A stretch of 27,867 nt of DNA. Origin: an uncultured Ruminococcus sp. (lineage in GTDB: Bacteria; Bacillota; Clostridia; Oscillospirales; Ruminococcaceae). The stretch spans positions 1 through 27,867 of the forward strand of contig CALCRR010000368.1 in the NCBI GenBank assembly GCA_937894495.1, given 5' to 3'. A program made the position numbers and the translations under genes. A model generated the notes under the pieces. It worked only from the letters and a program-made list of their open reading frames with translations, was not told the DNA's origin and did no database searches. Position 1 is the stretch's first letter; every line of letters starts with the position of its first letter. This document shows, piece by piece, positions 8,295 to 17,075 of the stretch.

Positions 8295-8330
8295 TGTATA
8301 CAGGTGCGGAGCGAAGCGTGCCTGTATACA
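8295..8330 (+). promoter_or_regulatory. Strong intercistronic hairpin between pilC and pilM-pilN
   Basis: Perfect 10-bp arms TGTATACAGG / CCTGTATACA plus about four further pairs closing an eight-base loop. What follows on the plus strand is A-rich, not T-rich, so it is not a standard terminator. It may stabilise pilC mRNA or mark a processing point. Confidence 0.6.
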
Positions 8331-8365
8331 AACAAAAAAATATATTTGATGAGGTGAAGAAATAA

Positions 8366-9910
8366 ATGCTATCATTCGATTTTTCTGATAGGCAAATCAA
8401 TATTGTAAAAGGTGATAACACAGCCAACAAGATCCGTATCCAGAGCTCGCTCACAGTTGACGTTCCCGAGGATATGATCGCTAACGGCGAGGTCATCAAC
8501 CTTTCGGGACTTTCCGACCTGCTGCTGACTAACCTGAAGTCGGAGCAGATGATGGACAGAGACGCTATCGTTACCTTCTCTTCCAGCAACATCGTTTTTA
8601 AGGAGCTTGTTGTTCCTAAGGCTAAGGGAAGCGAGTTCCTGACAATGGTACAGAACCATATGAGCCAGGAGATGGGTATCACAAATGATTACTCTATTTC
8701 ATATACAGTAGTAGGTGAAGCAGGCGAGGAGAACCCCGGCGCTGTTAAGGTGCTTGCAACTGCCTGCCCCAGCTCGGTAGTTGACGGCTTCAGAAAGCTG
8801 TTCGCTGTAATGGGCATCAGCCTGAGATCTGTTAACATCGGCTGTAACTCTATCGCAAGAATAGTTCTTGCAGAGAAGTCCAACCTCGAGAAGATGCCTC
8901 TGCTGGTTTGCCAGCTGGATAACAACTTCCTGGGTCTGACACTCTTTGAGAACGGTCAGATGGCTTTCGCAAGATACGTTCCGATCTCGCCTGATGAGTA
9001 TGACTCTGAGGACTATGTTCTCGAAGCTCTGAATGAGAACATTTTCAGAATGGAGCAGTTCAATAAGGCAAGAGGCGGCACGGGTCTTGAAAATGTTATC
9101 CTCTACGGCTATATCGAGGATTACATCAAGATAGTTGACGCTCTGGACGGTCTGGATATCAAGGCTTCCGTACTGGGAGTTCCTTCACAGATCACAGGCT
9201 ATGAGAATTTTGAGTTCACAGTTTTCGCTAACGCTATCGGCGCTCTCTACAGAAGAGATAAGAAGACCGAGAGGATCAACCTGCTGGAGGTAGATCAGTC
9301 AACAGGTAAGGGCGGCAGCTCTGATGTTACTTCGATGCTGACCACCGCAGGCATACTGGCTGCAGCTTCTGCTATCGTTATCGGCGCTGTTACGGGCTTT
9401 GTTCACCTGAGAACAAACTCTATCGAGTCTGATACCGAAAAGGTAAACAAGGATATCGCAAAGTGCGAGAAGATAGTTGCCGAGAACGAGGTAAGACATA
9501 ACAGACTGGAGATCATCGAGGCTTATAAGGCTTATGTTGAGCAGTGTAACTCAAACCTGGATACACTCCCTGTTATCAACCTCAATAAGTTCGAGCAGAT
9601 CGAAAGTGTATTTTCTTCTAAGAATGCAACATTTGAGTCAGCTACATATGTTCTTAACACCAAGGAGTCCGCTATCACTATCTCGGGCGCTAAGGTAGGA
9701 ACTCAGGATGAGGTACAGCCTCTGATCGATGAGCTGGAAAACATCGACTTCGTATTCTCCATCGAGTACAGCGGTTACGAAGGACTTGGTACAGACCAGG
9801 TAACTGTTGAAGAGGACGATGAGAGCACTGTTAAGAATCAGGACGACGGCACAGTTACTATCAATGATATCACTATGGTGCTCGTAGCTAATGAAGAGGA
9901 GGCTGAATAA
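8366..9910 (+). CDS. PilM-PilN fusion, pilus assembly platform protein (GspL-like layout)
   Basis: 514 residues. Residues 1 to ~295 look like the PilM actin-like fold (LSFDFSDRQINIVKG at the start, NAIGALYRRD near 289-298). At about 303-309 comes RINLLEVD, resembling the INLLP motif that begins separate PilN proteins and binds PilM. A single membrane helix follows at about 325-347, then a coiled coil and a small ferredoxin-like outer domain ending in an acidic tail. PilM and PilN are normally two genes; one polypeptide of this order matches GspL of type II secretion. Start fixed by GAGGTGA at 8351-8357. PilO follows 3 bases after the stop. Domain calls rest on motif reading and gene order. 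Confidence 0.75.
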   Translation: MLSFDFSDRQINIVKGDNTANKIRIQSSLTVDVPEDMIANGEVINLSGLSDLLLTNLKSEQMMDRDAIVTFSSSNIVFKELVVPKAKGSEFLTMVQNHMSQEMGITNDYSISYTVVGEAGEENPGAVKVLATACPSSVVDGFRKLFAVMGISLRSVNIGCNSIARIVLAEKSNLEKMPLLVCQLDNNFLGLTLFENGQMAFARYVPISPDEYDSEDYVLEALNENIFRMEQFNKARGGTGLENVILYGYIEDYIKIVDALDGLDIKASVLGVPSQITGYENFEFTVFANAIGALYRRDKKTERINLLEVDQSTGKGGSSDVTSMLTTAGILAAASAIVIGAVTGFVHLRTNSIESDTEKVNKDIAKCEKIVAENEVRHNRLEIIEAYKAYVEQCNSNLDTLPVINLNKFEQIESVFSSKNATFESATYVLNTKESAITISGAKVGTQDEVQPLIDELENIDFVFSIEYSGYEGLGTDQVTVEEDDESTVKNQDDGTVTINDITMVLVANEEEAE

Positions 9911-9913
9911 TAA

Positions 9914-10687
9914 ATGAAACTTAATTACCGTGATAAAATAATGCTTATTGTCGTTATTGTAGTTCTCGTGTGGGTCGCAGGTATCATGCTGTTCATCAAG
10001 CCTTCTATCGAGGATATGAACGACGCTCAGACAAATCTTGATAACGCAAAGGCTACACTTTCCGACCTTCAGGACCGTATCGAAAAGGATAAGGATCTTG
10101 ACAAGAGAATAGACAAGGCTTATAAGGAAGTTAATGCACTTACCGACAGCTTCTATTCATATCAGCAGACTCAGCTGGCTACCCAGGAGGTAGATAACCT
10201 GCTTAAGTCTGATAACATCGTAAACAGCAACATGACTATCTCCCAGTATGCTACATACTCTCTCAGCCCTTATGCTGTTGTAAGCCAGAGAGCTGTTACT
10301 CCTATGGACGTTCAGATCGAGGAGTATAAGAACCAGAAGGTTGCTGCAGATGACGGCGAGGAGGATTCAGCTGCTGCATCTACCACTACTACTGACACCA
10401 CAGGTGAGGGTGGTATAGCTACTACAGTTATCGGCGCTTATACCATAAGCTTTGATTTCGAGGGCGAGATATCTGACCTTAAATCCTTCTGCGAGAAGCT
10501 CAGAACTTCAAATACCGAGAAGACAATGATCGTTGTTGACCTTGAGTATGAGTTTGTTGAGGAAGAGGGCGAGAAGAAGGAAGGCGAGAGGGAAGCCGAG
10601 AAGGTAAGATCTGACTCACACATCACAGGAACTATGAGCCTGCAGATGCTGGTAGTCGAGAAGCTCCCCGACCCAAGCACACTTTAA
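9914..10687 (+). CDS. PilO / GspM-like pilus assembly protein
   Basis: 257 residues: a short basic cytoplasmic start, one membrane helix at about 9-28, a heptad-rich coiled coil at 30-78, and an outer domain with a Ser/Ala/Thr-rich linker (about 153-170) and a Glu/Lys-rich loop before the last strand. This layout, together with its place directly after PilM-PilN, supports a PilO role: pairing with PilN to link the platform to the growing pilus. Sequence similarity to PilO itself is not obvious. GAGGAGG at the end of the upstream gene serves as RBS, and the three-base gap suggests translational coupling. Confidence 0.75.
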   Translation: MKLNYRDKIMLIVVIVVLVWVAGIMLFIKPSIEDMNDAQTNLDNAKATLSDLQDRIEKDKDLDKRIDKAYKEVNALTDSFYSYQQTQLATQEVDNLLKSDNIVNSNMTISQYATYSLSPYAVVSQRAVTPMDVQIEEYKNQKVAADDGEEDSAAASTTTTDTTGEGGIATTVIGAYTISFDFEGEISDLKSFCEKLRTSNTEKTMIVVDLEYEFVEEEGEKKEGEREAEKVRSDSHITGTMSLQMLVVEKLPDPSTL

Positions 10688-10698
10688 TAATGTATACG

Positions 10699-10729
10699 TT
10701 TGGTAGGCGGATTTTTTCCGCCTGCCAAA
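10699..10729 (+). terminator. Hairpin after pilO, possible partial terminator
   Basis: 13-bp arms (TTTGGTAGGCGGA and its complement with one G-U pair) around a five-T loop. No strong T tract follows, so it may act as an attenuator or mRNA stabiliser between the platform genes and the tip pilin genes rather than a full stop. Confidence 0.5.
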
Positions 10730-10821
10730 TAGTGCTATGAAATGATTAAAATTTTTATTTTGGTCTCATGGCGATAATAAAGGCAAACGGTAACATTTGG
10801 ATTTATGAAAGGTGGTAATTT

Positions 10822-13152
10822 ATGAAGAGGAAGACAAACTCGAGGCAGGGTGCCGTCCTGCTGACAGTTGTGATCGTGTCAATGATGATGATGGTCATAA
10901 TCTCTGCAGCCATTTCATTCGTTGGACACACGAACAGGCGAAGCCATGAAGAATACCGTAAGAAACAGGCTTATTTCACCGCTTCATCATGTATCGAGAG
11001 CTTTGTTGAGGTAACTACCAATACAAATACCTCCATGGGAAGCTCACAGGCTGAGATCGAAGCCAATATCAAAATGCTTCAGGACATCGCAGACGGCAAA
11101 AAATATTCTATCGACATAATGAAGAACGGTACCAGAGGCGGCTATGCAGGCGAGGTCACCGATTACTTCACAAGAGGTGTAGGAACCTGCACCATCAAGG
11201 TAGAGAAGATCAACGGCAGCTCTAATAACCTGAAAGCTACAGCTATCGCAGAGTATGCAGGCGAGAAGCAGACTGTTGCAGCATATCTGTACATCAAGCC
11301 TCTGCTTTCACCCGGAACTATGGATAACGCTCTTGAGATCATCGGTACAGACGGCGGCGGACAGAGTTACAACAACCTTAGAGTTTTTGGTAACACAGCT
11401 ACACCTGATCTTGATTCTCATTATGCTCATACGCTCTATGTAACAGGCACAAACGCTAACACATTCTGTGGAGATAAACTTATCTATGGTTCACTTGCTT
11501 CTACATTTACAGGATATTCAGTATTAGATAATCCATATGATGAAACAGGTGAAAAGCCCGGTTGTACTCTTACAGTTTCAAGATCACTGTTTGTTGCAAA
11601 CAGATTTACAATGGCAAGCAATCGTGAAAAAACTATGGATTATGAGGGTAATTATAGTGACCCTGATTATAACTATCTTAACGTTGGAGAAGCAATTCTA
11701 TTCAGCGGTGAGTCGAGCAGTAAGGTCGGCACTTCTCCCAGTAACATGGTAGATATATATGCCAGCGGTATATATATTGGTCCAAAAAGTGGAGTTCCAG
11801 CCAAGTTTAAAACTGCTATACTTGATGGAATTATCGATTCTGACTTACTTACAAGTTATAATAACAATGGTTTTGAAAAGCTTGAACACGGCGAAAGTAT
11901 GACTTTCTACAGCAATATCTATACTTATCCCGATGTCTCTGGTTTGGACGGAGATATCTATATAACTGGTCAAAGTAATCATTTTTACGGTGATATTTAC
12001 TGCGGCGGTGATATATACTTCAACTCCTCAGACCCCAACAACTATCATAACATCAAGCTATACATCTCCGATGCAAGCCACGTTCACGGCAGCATTCCAG
12101 CAGGAGTAACTGCTGTTTACGGAGACTGGACAACAAAGAATGTAAGATGTGTAAGACCGTCAATTGATCTTACCACACCTAATCCGTATGTATATTATCC
12201 TGAACATTTTCTGTGCTCGGACGGCGTGTCAACCATTAAAAACACTTATGCTTCATTCTATGAGGGCGGATATGGTACTACTTTGAAAACTTCAGGAGTA
12301 AAGGTACTTAGCGGCTTATCTGACGATTTTAGGACAGACTATACCTATACAGCAGATAATGGTAAGTCTATTACAGCAAATTATTACGTTACAGAAAGCT
12401 GTATTTTAGGCGATTTTTATGGTAATGCAAATATAATAATCGACGCTCGAGCAGCACAAAGAAATGCAGATGGACGTAATGATATCGTTGTAATAATGAA
12501 AAACGGACTTAGCTGGAGTAATAATAATAACATTTTTGTTATAAATGATACAGATGAAAGTGACGGAGAAGATGAGAGATTTGTGTATTTTGTTAGTGAT
12601 GCAGGAGTAGGAGATACTGATGCAAGCAGTACTACCTCTGAAAACACTTACGACCACAGTACATTCAGATCTGAAGTAATTATTACTTTTGGAGGTACTC
12701 AGAAGCATATAATGGATGCTGATGCATATCTACACTCCAACCTGAACGTTTCGGGCGCTTACATCAACCCTACAGATAAGGATTATCCTGGCGCATATGA
12801 CCTCAAACATAGTCAGATAATTTTCCTGCTGACTGAGGGTACTAAGTTTATTGCTAGTGGCTCAACAGATAATCTGCTTATACAAGGTGCGATCTATGGT
12901 CCTCGTGCTGAGGTAAATCTATCCGGCAACAGAAATATTATGCTCGCTCCACCGTGTAGTATTCCGGAAGGACCGGACAATTCTAGGGTTACAGTAATAG
13001 GTATGGTATTGTGTCATAACTTTATTACCGATGGTAATAATACAGGTATATCATATCAGCCGACATCTAAAAACTCGATGCTGCCTAAGGCAAAGGGTTC
13101 TAAGGATATAGCTGAATCGGGCTTCGATATCGACCATTACGCTCACAGCTGA
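10822..13152 (+). CDS. Giant GspK/PilX-like prepilin with large extracellular domain
   Basis: 776 residues. The N-terminus is a basic leader ending in RQG, then a 20-plus residue hydrophobic helix (AVLLTVVIVSMMMM...). Processing after Gly10 would put Thr at +5 instead of the usual Glu, as in GspK-type tip pilins. The outer part is rich in Gly, Asn, Asp and Tyr, with repeated GD-I-Y type turns (GDIYITG, YGDIYCGGDIYFN), suggesting a beta-helix or beta-rich fold. RBS AAAGGTGG. The gene leads the three-pilin block. Parts of it (about 11440-11990, 12170-12720 and 12890-13070) are clearly more AT-rich and use different codons from the rest, suggesting recombined or variable segments. Adhesive function is inferred. 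Confidence 0.8.
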   Translation: MKRKTNSRQGAVLLTVVIVSMMMMVIISAAISFVGHTNRRSHEEYRKKQAYFTASSCIESFVEVTTNTNTSMGSSQAEIEANIKMLQDIADGKKYSIDIMKNGTRGGYAGEVTDYFTRGVGTCTIKVEKINGSSNNLKATAIAEYAGEKQTVAAYLYIKPLLSPGTMDNALEIIGTDGGGQSYNNLRVFGNTATPDLDSHYAHTLYVTGTNANTFCGDKLIYGSLASTFTGYSVLDNPYDETGEKPGCTLTVSRSLFVANRFTMASNREKTMDYEGNYSDPDYNYLNVGEAILFSGESSSKVGTSPSNMVDIYASGIYIGPKSGVPAKFKTAILDGIIDSDLLTSYNNNGFEKLEHGESMTFYSNIYTYPDVSGLDGDIYITGQSNHFYGDIYCGGDIYFNSSDPNNYHNIKLYISDASHVHGSIPAGVTAVYGDWTTKNVRCVRPSIDLTTPNPYVYYPEHFLCSDGVSTIKNTYASFYEGGYGTTLKTSGVKVLSGLSDDFRTDYTYTADNGKSITANYYVTESCILGDFYGNANIIIDARAAQRNADGRNDIVVIMKNGLSWSNNNNIFVINDTDESDGEDERFVYFVSDAGVGDTDASSTTSENTYDHSTFRSEVIITFGGTQKHIMDADAYLHSNLNVSGAYINPTDKDYPGAYDLKHSQIIFLLTEGTKFIASGSTDNLLIQGAIYGPRAEVNLSGNRNIMLAPPCSIPEGPDNSRVTVIGMVLCHNFITDGNNTGISYQPTSKNSMLPKAKGSKDIAESGFDIDHYAHS

Positions 13153-13172
13153 TGCGGTAAGGAGGTAATACC

Positions 13173-13892
13173 ATGAAAAATAAGAATAAAAAAGGTTTTA
13201 CTCTGGTCGAGGTCATCATTGCTATGGCAGTGTTCGGAATTGTAACAACAGGCTTTGTTACAGCCGCTACCTACTGCTACAGGGCACAGACCAAGGCTAA
13301 CCGCAACCTGAAGGAAACTAACCAGCAGACTACCAATCTCGAGCATTTCAGTAACTACTCCTCAGTCATCGACCCCGGTGAGTATAATCTGGAATTTATG
13401 GAGACAGGTACAAATCTGTGGACTATGGTCTACAATTTCCCGGGCTATGATATCAAGAACGATAAGGTATCGGGCTATATCTCACAGACAAGCGATGAGG
13501 TGTTCCAGCTGGGCTTCTTCTCGCCTATCGAGAGAGTCAGCCTTGATGCAAATGAGTATTGGATCAACATGAACAATGTGTCCACTTCTCAGACAGCCTG
13601 GTATTTCACAACAGTTTCGGGCTTCGTGTTCTTCAACAACCAGAAGGATCAGCTCAATCCTCCTTCTCAGACCGAGTCCCGTATCTTTGATACAGGTGCG
13701 GTAAAGAAGATAGGCATAAGAGACGTTTCGGGCGGAGATCTTTCTCAGGCTCTGGAGATACACGATGCTAACACAGGCGACGTAGTTGCGGTCCTCGACC
13801 TCACTACCTATGCCGACAGCGAGCGTTACTGCAACATCTACTACGACGGCTCAGGCTTCCTGACTCAGGAAGAATATGACGCAAGATCATAA
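13173..13892 (+). CDS. Type IV prepilin, GspI/minor-pilin-like
   Basis: 239 residues with a classic class III signal: basic leader MKNKNKKG, cleavage after Gly8, then FTLVEV with Glu at +5 and a ~20-residue hydrophobic helix. After the N-terminal helix the outer domain is about 180 residues, with no cysteine pair near the C-terminus. Strong RBS AAGGAGGT at 13159-13166, 20 bases after the previous stop. Its place between the K-like and J-like proteins suggests an I-type minor pilin of a tip complex, but a main-subunit role cannot be excluded since no other small pilin is in the locus. Confidence 0.88.
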   Translation: MKNKNKKGFTLVEVIIAMAVFGIVTTGFVTAATYCYRAQTKANRNLKETNQQTTNLEHFSNYSSVIDPGEYNLEFMETGTNLWTMVYNFPGYDIKNDKVSGYISQTSDEVFQLGFFSPIERVSLDANEYWINMNNVSTSQTAWYFTTVSGFVFFNNQKDQLNPPSQTESRIFDTGAVKKIGIRDVSGGDLSQALEIHDANTGDVVAVLDLTTYADSERYCNIYYDGSGFLTQEEYDARS

Positions 13893-13905
13893 GGGGGTAA
13901 CGTCA

Positions 13906-15936
13906 TTGAAGAAAAACAATAAAGGTTTTACCCTCGTTGAGCTTGTAGTCGTATCAACGCTGATGGTCATGATAATGGGCGCTATACTCAATTTTATCAG
14001 ACCTATCAATAATCTGTTTACTTCGACCCATACAACTGCCGATTCAAACGATATCGGCAACAGCGTTATGGACTACATCGAGAACGAGGTAAGATACTCG
14101 ACTAACATGGTGGTCCTGGAGGATTTCCCCGGAGTGCCTCTCACTAAGGACGGCTACCTGCTCAACCCTGCAGGCAACAAGGCTATGAACACCCTGTTCA
14201 CAGACGTTCTTATTATCGACAACGCAAACCCAAGAGGCTCACAGCTGAAGGATTATGACGCTACCGACAGTCCTGCTCACAGAAAGGGCGCAACAGGCGT
14301 TATACTCAAAGCGCCTTTGGATTCCACAGGCATCAATATCTCAAAGGCTGTTGTTCCTCTTAATGAGGAGCTCTACAACGATTACTCGGTCACCTTCGAC
14401 TGCCGCCTTTCAACAGCTGATAGCAACAACTGTCTTTCAGTCGGCATGAGAGTCCGCAAGCCTGAGTATGACTATGCAAGAGGCAGGTACACTTTCCGAA
14501 AGACCTCTTACAAGCAGACCAGAGACTTGGAGCTTGTAAATATCAACCTGCTGTCATCAAGAAAAGCTGCACAGGGCATCCAGATGTCTGTAAGCTACTA
14601 CTCTAACAGAGTTGATGAGCACGGTACTCCTTACGGTACAGAGATCGGCAACCGCTTCGGCACTGCTTCGGCACCCGGCGGTCTTACCGAGGGACAGGCG
14701 AAGCTTTTCAGCACAGCCGAAAACTATACCTATATCTTCTACACAAAGGTAGTTCCTTCATCTGCTACTACATCAAAGGTCAATATCAGACTGCTCGACA
14801 ACAGCGGTTCTGTACTGGACCAGATGAGAAACATTACCTCGGGTACAACTATCGACGCAGGCAAGGTAAGCTCATGGAAGGCTATGGTCGGCGCTTCTAT
14901 AACAAGAGCTGATGCTTCTACAGGTACACTTTATGAATACACCTTTGATAACCTGATAAGCACAACAGGTAAGGAGATCGACTACTATACCACCAACGGC
15001 TTCGACCAGAGCATGGACTTCTCGCCCAACTATAACGTAGGTACGGCGATAATGACGCCAAACGGCAAGGTATCCTTCTACGACTGCTTCGATACTGACG
15101 GCAGTGCACTGGGCAGCTGGGGCAGAGAGGTATCACATACCTTCGTTTATACTCCTAACCCACTCTATCCGCAGTATACCAATACTCTGGGTGCTCTGCC
15201 AAATGAGCCTTCGGGTAATGATGAGTATATGTTCCTTGGCTGGTATGAGAGCTGGGGCTTCTACGCTGTTGGCGCAACACCTCCGGGCTCACCGCTGACA
15301 GAGGCTGATCTCAGCACTACAACATTCTCAGGCAATAAGAACTACTATGCTTGCTACCAGAGAAGACCTAAGTATGAGGTCAAGTTCCTGGATAAGGACG
15401 GCAACGAGATCTCGGGCTTTACTAAGGAATATACAGGCGGTAAGCTCAGCGAAACAGGCGTAGTTTTCGACAAGCCCGGTAATCCCGCTGACACTGCTAC
15501 AGAGAAATTCGTTGGCTGGTTCGTTGACGGCAATATGGCTAATACAGAATTGTCTGCATTCGATAACCTCACATCTGACACAGTATTCGGTGCCTGCTTC
15601 CAGCCGATACCTGCTGAGTGGACAGAGCTGACAGTTACACTTCACTATGTGAACAACTTCAACCACTTCACAGGCACAGGCGCAAGCAACGGCGATGTTT
15701 ACGCAGGTGTGTCAAGTCCAAGCTCACAGTGCTACTGGGCTGATATGTACTGCAGCTCAGGCACAAGCGCAACATTCAAACTCAGGTTCAAGTCTGAAAA
15801 TCCTGCTACATTCAATATGAATATCTATCAGGATTGGTCAATGTACTGCTCGCCGCAGATCAATACCGTAAACTTTATCGGTAAGACATCTGCTGATATC
15901 TATGTAGATGCTTCGGGCAGCGTATCATATTCTTGA
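13906..15936 (+). CDS. Giant type IV prepilin (GspJ-like) with InlB-like repeats
   Basis: The likely start is TTG at 13906, which follows AAGGGGG at 13891-13897 and gives a normal short leader LKKNNKG before FTLVEL; an upstream ATG at 13876 would overlap the previous gene and lacks an RBS. About 676 residues. After the pilin helix, a beta-sandwich-like region spans roughly 155-355. Two repeats of InlB/Listeria-Bacteroides type follow (about 385-485 and 488-566, each with a FLGWY or FVGWF motif and ending in ACYQ or ACFQ). The aromatic- and Ser-rich C-terminal domain (567-676) has several cysteines. Such repeats occur in surface proteins, so a tip adhesin is plausible. Ordinary pilins are four times smaller. 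Confidence 0.85.
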   Translation: MKKNNKGFTLVELVVVSTLMVMIMGAILNFIRPINNLFTSTHTTADSNDIGNSVMDYIENEVRYSTNMVVLEDFPGVPLTKDGYLLNPAGNKAMNTLFTDVLIIDNANPRGSQLKDYDATDSPAHRKGATGVILKAPLDSTGINISKAVVPLNEELYNDYSVTFDCRLSTADSNNCLSVGMRVRKPEYDYARGRYTFRKTSYKQTRDLELVNINLLSSRKAAQGIQMSVSYYSNRVDEHGTPYGTEIGNRFGTASAPGGLTEGQAKLFSTAENYTYIFYTKVVPSSATTSKVNIRLLDNSGSVLDQMRNITSGTTIDAGKVSSWKAMVGASITRADASTGTLYEYTFDNLISTTGKEIDYYTTNGFDQSMDFSPNYNVGTAIMTPNGKVSFYDCFDTDGSALGSWGREVSHTFVYTPNPLYPQYTNTLGALPNEPSGNDEYMFLGWYESWGFYAVGATPPGSPLTEADLSTTTFSGNKNYYACYQRRPKYEVKFLDKDGNEISGFTKEYTGGKLSETGVVFDKPGNPADTATEKFVGWFVDGNMANTELSAFDNLTSDTVFGACFQPIPAEWTELTVTLHYVNNFNHFTGTGASNGDVYAGVSSPSSQCYWADMYCSSGTSATFKLRFKSENPATFNMNIYQDWSMYCSPQINTVNFIGKTSADIYVDASGSVSYS

Positions 15937-15949
15937 TCAAACTATTCAC

Positions 15950-15970
15950 AAGCGGCTCCCGCAGCCGCTT
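15950..15970 (+). terminator. First hairpin after the pilin block
   Basis: AAGCGGCT / AGCCGCTT with a five-base loop, just after the prepilin stop and before a stronger terminator. Confidence 0.5.
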
Positions 15971-15980
15971 GCTGAAAAAG

Positions 15981-16009
15981 TCCCCCGAGGGAGCCTCGGA
16001 GGATTTTTT
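15981..16009 (+). terminator. Rho-independent terminator of the pilC-to-pilin operon
   Basis: Arms TCCcCCGAGG and CCTCGGaGGA (one mismatch) around GAG, followed directly by six T residues. Confidence 0.85.
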
Positions 16010-16028
16010 GAGTAAATGTGGATATAAA

Positions 16029-16056
16029 AAATACCGCCGAGCTGTCAGCGGTATTT
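16029..16056 (-). terminator. Terminator of the prepilin peptidase gene
   Basis: Nine-bp arms AAATACCGC / GCGGTATTT. On the minus strand the hairpin runs into a T tract, just after the peptidase stop. Confidence 0.75.
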
Positions 16057-16068
16057 GTGTGTTATTTG

Positions 16069-16902
16069 TCAGATAAGAGTTATCAGGCGGCTTGCTTCTG
16101 CAAGAGTTTCGTTCAGGCCTGTGACGTCCATGTACCAGCTGCCGATCTGTTCGCTGTAAAGCGCTGCAGCTGCAATACCTATCGAAAGATACGGACCGAA
16201 TGCGAATTTCGAGTCGCCGTTAATGTATTTGAGTATAAGACCGCATACAGAGCCTGTTATCAGTGCCACCAGCATTGCTACCAGAATGCCCTGTACACCA
16301 AGGAAAAGTCCGCCTGCTGCCATCAGGTAAACATCACCCATGCCCATTGCCCTTTCGTGCGATGCGAGCGAGATGATCAGCAGCGGTACGCTGACTATGA
16401 ATGTACCGATAATGTGCGATCTCAGTGAGATATCAGTGTAAAGTCTGTCGTAGGTGACGTAGTTGAGCACACCCAGCAGAGCTATAAAGATTACCACATA
16501 GGTGTTTATCAGCTGTGTGTCCCAGTCCATGAAGAATACAACTATCAGTGCCGAGAATAGCAGTGCCACTATGGCAGAGTGGGATGTGTGTACCGAAACA
16601 TCGTAGTGGAGAAATACCAGAAGATAAAGCACACCGTTGAGGAGCTCCACCACCGTGTATCTGGGCGATATTTTAGCGCCGCAGCTGTGGCATTTGCCTC
16701 TGAGCATACACCAGCTTATTACAGGTATAAGGTCTCTTTTCCTGATAGGCGTGCCGCAGGTCATGCAGTGTGAGTTCTGCTTGATCAGGCTCTCACCAAG
16801 GGGCAGGCGGTATATGCAGACATTCAAAAAGCTGCCTATGCACACACCGAACAGGAATACGAACAAATACATTATGGCGTAGTATATTTCTAATTTATCC
16901 AT
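16069..16902 (-). CDS. pilD: Prepilin peptidase (A24 family, PilD type)
   Basis: 277 residues, polytopic membrane protein. Cytoplasmic zinc-type cysteines form two CxxC pairs (Cys46/49 and Cys71/74), a mark of the bifunctional PilD/GspO class that cleaves and often N-methylates prepilins. The catalytic aspartates are Asp126 (in FFMDWDTQLI) and Asp190 (in GMGD). The N-terminal GSFLNVCIYRLP is also typical. It should process the three prepilins encoded next door. It lies on the opposite strand between the pilin block and pilB-pilT, with its own promoter. AAGGAGG at 16917-16923 is the RBS, somewhat far (about 14 bases) from the ATG. Confidence 0.96.
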   Translation of the reverse strand: MDKLEIYYAIMYLFVFLFGVCIGSFLNVCIYRLPLGESLIKQNSHCMTCGTPIRKRDLIPVISWCMLRGKCHSCGAKISPRYTVVELLNGVLYLLVFLHYDVSVHTSHSAIVALLFSALIVVFFMDWDTQLINTYVVIFIALLGVLNYVTYDRLYTDISLRSHIIGTFIVSVPLLIISLASHERAMGMGDVYLMAAGGLFLGVQGILVAMLVALITGSVCGLILKYINGDSKFAFGPYLSIGIAAAALYSEQIGSWYMDVTGLNETLAEASRLITLI

Positions 16903-16953
16903 TTGATACGATACAGCCTCCTTTCAGAATATTGCGAATTATTTCGTAATTAT

Positions 16954-16982
16954 ATTTTAGCACAGTTCATAAAAAATTACAA
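16954..16982 (-). promoter_or_regulatory. Promoter of the prepilin peptidase gene
   Basis: On the minus strand: TTGTAA (16977-16982), a 17-base spacer, and TAAAAT (16954-16959). The divergent pilB must start transcription from the AT-rich stretch to the right, where I see no convincing pair of boxes. Confidence 0.7.
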
Positions 16983-17075
16983 TAGAATATTAATGTTTTA
17001 AGAATTTATTCAAAAAATTATTTATTCCGCTGGTGAACAGGCTTCATAAATTTTGCGGGGACAGGAGTTTATTTT

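Noticed and set aside
13876..13905. ATG start for the J-like prepilin at 13876
   Set aside because: It overlaps the previous gene by 17 bases, lacks an RBS, and adds ten residues before a normal leader; TTG at 13906 has AAGGGGG at proper spacing.
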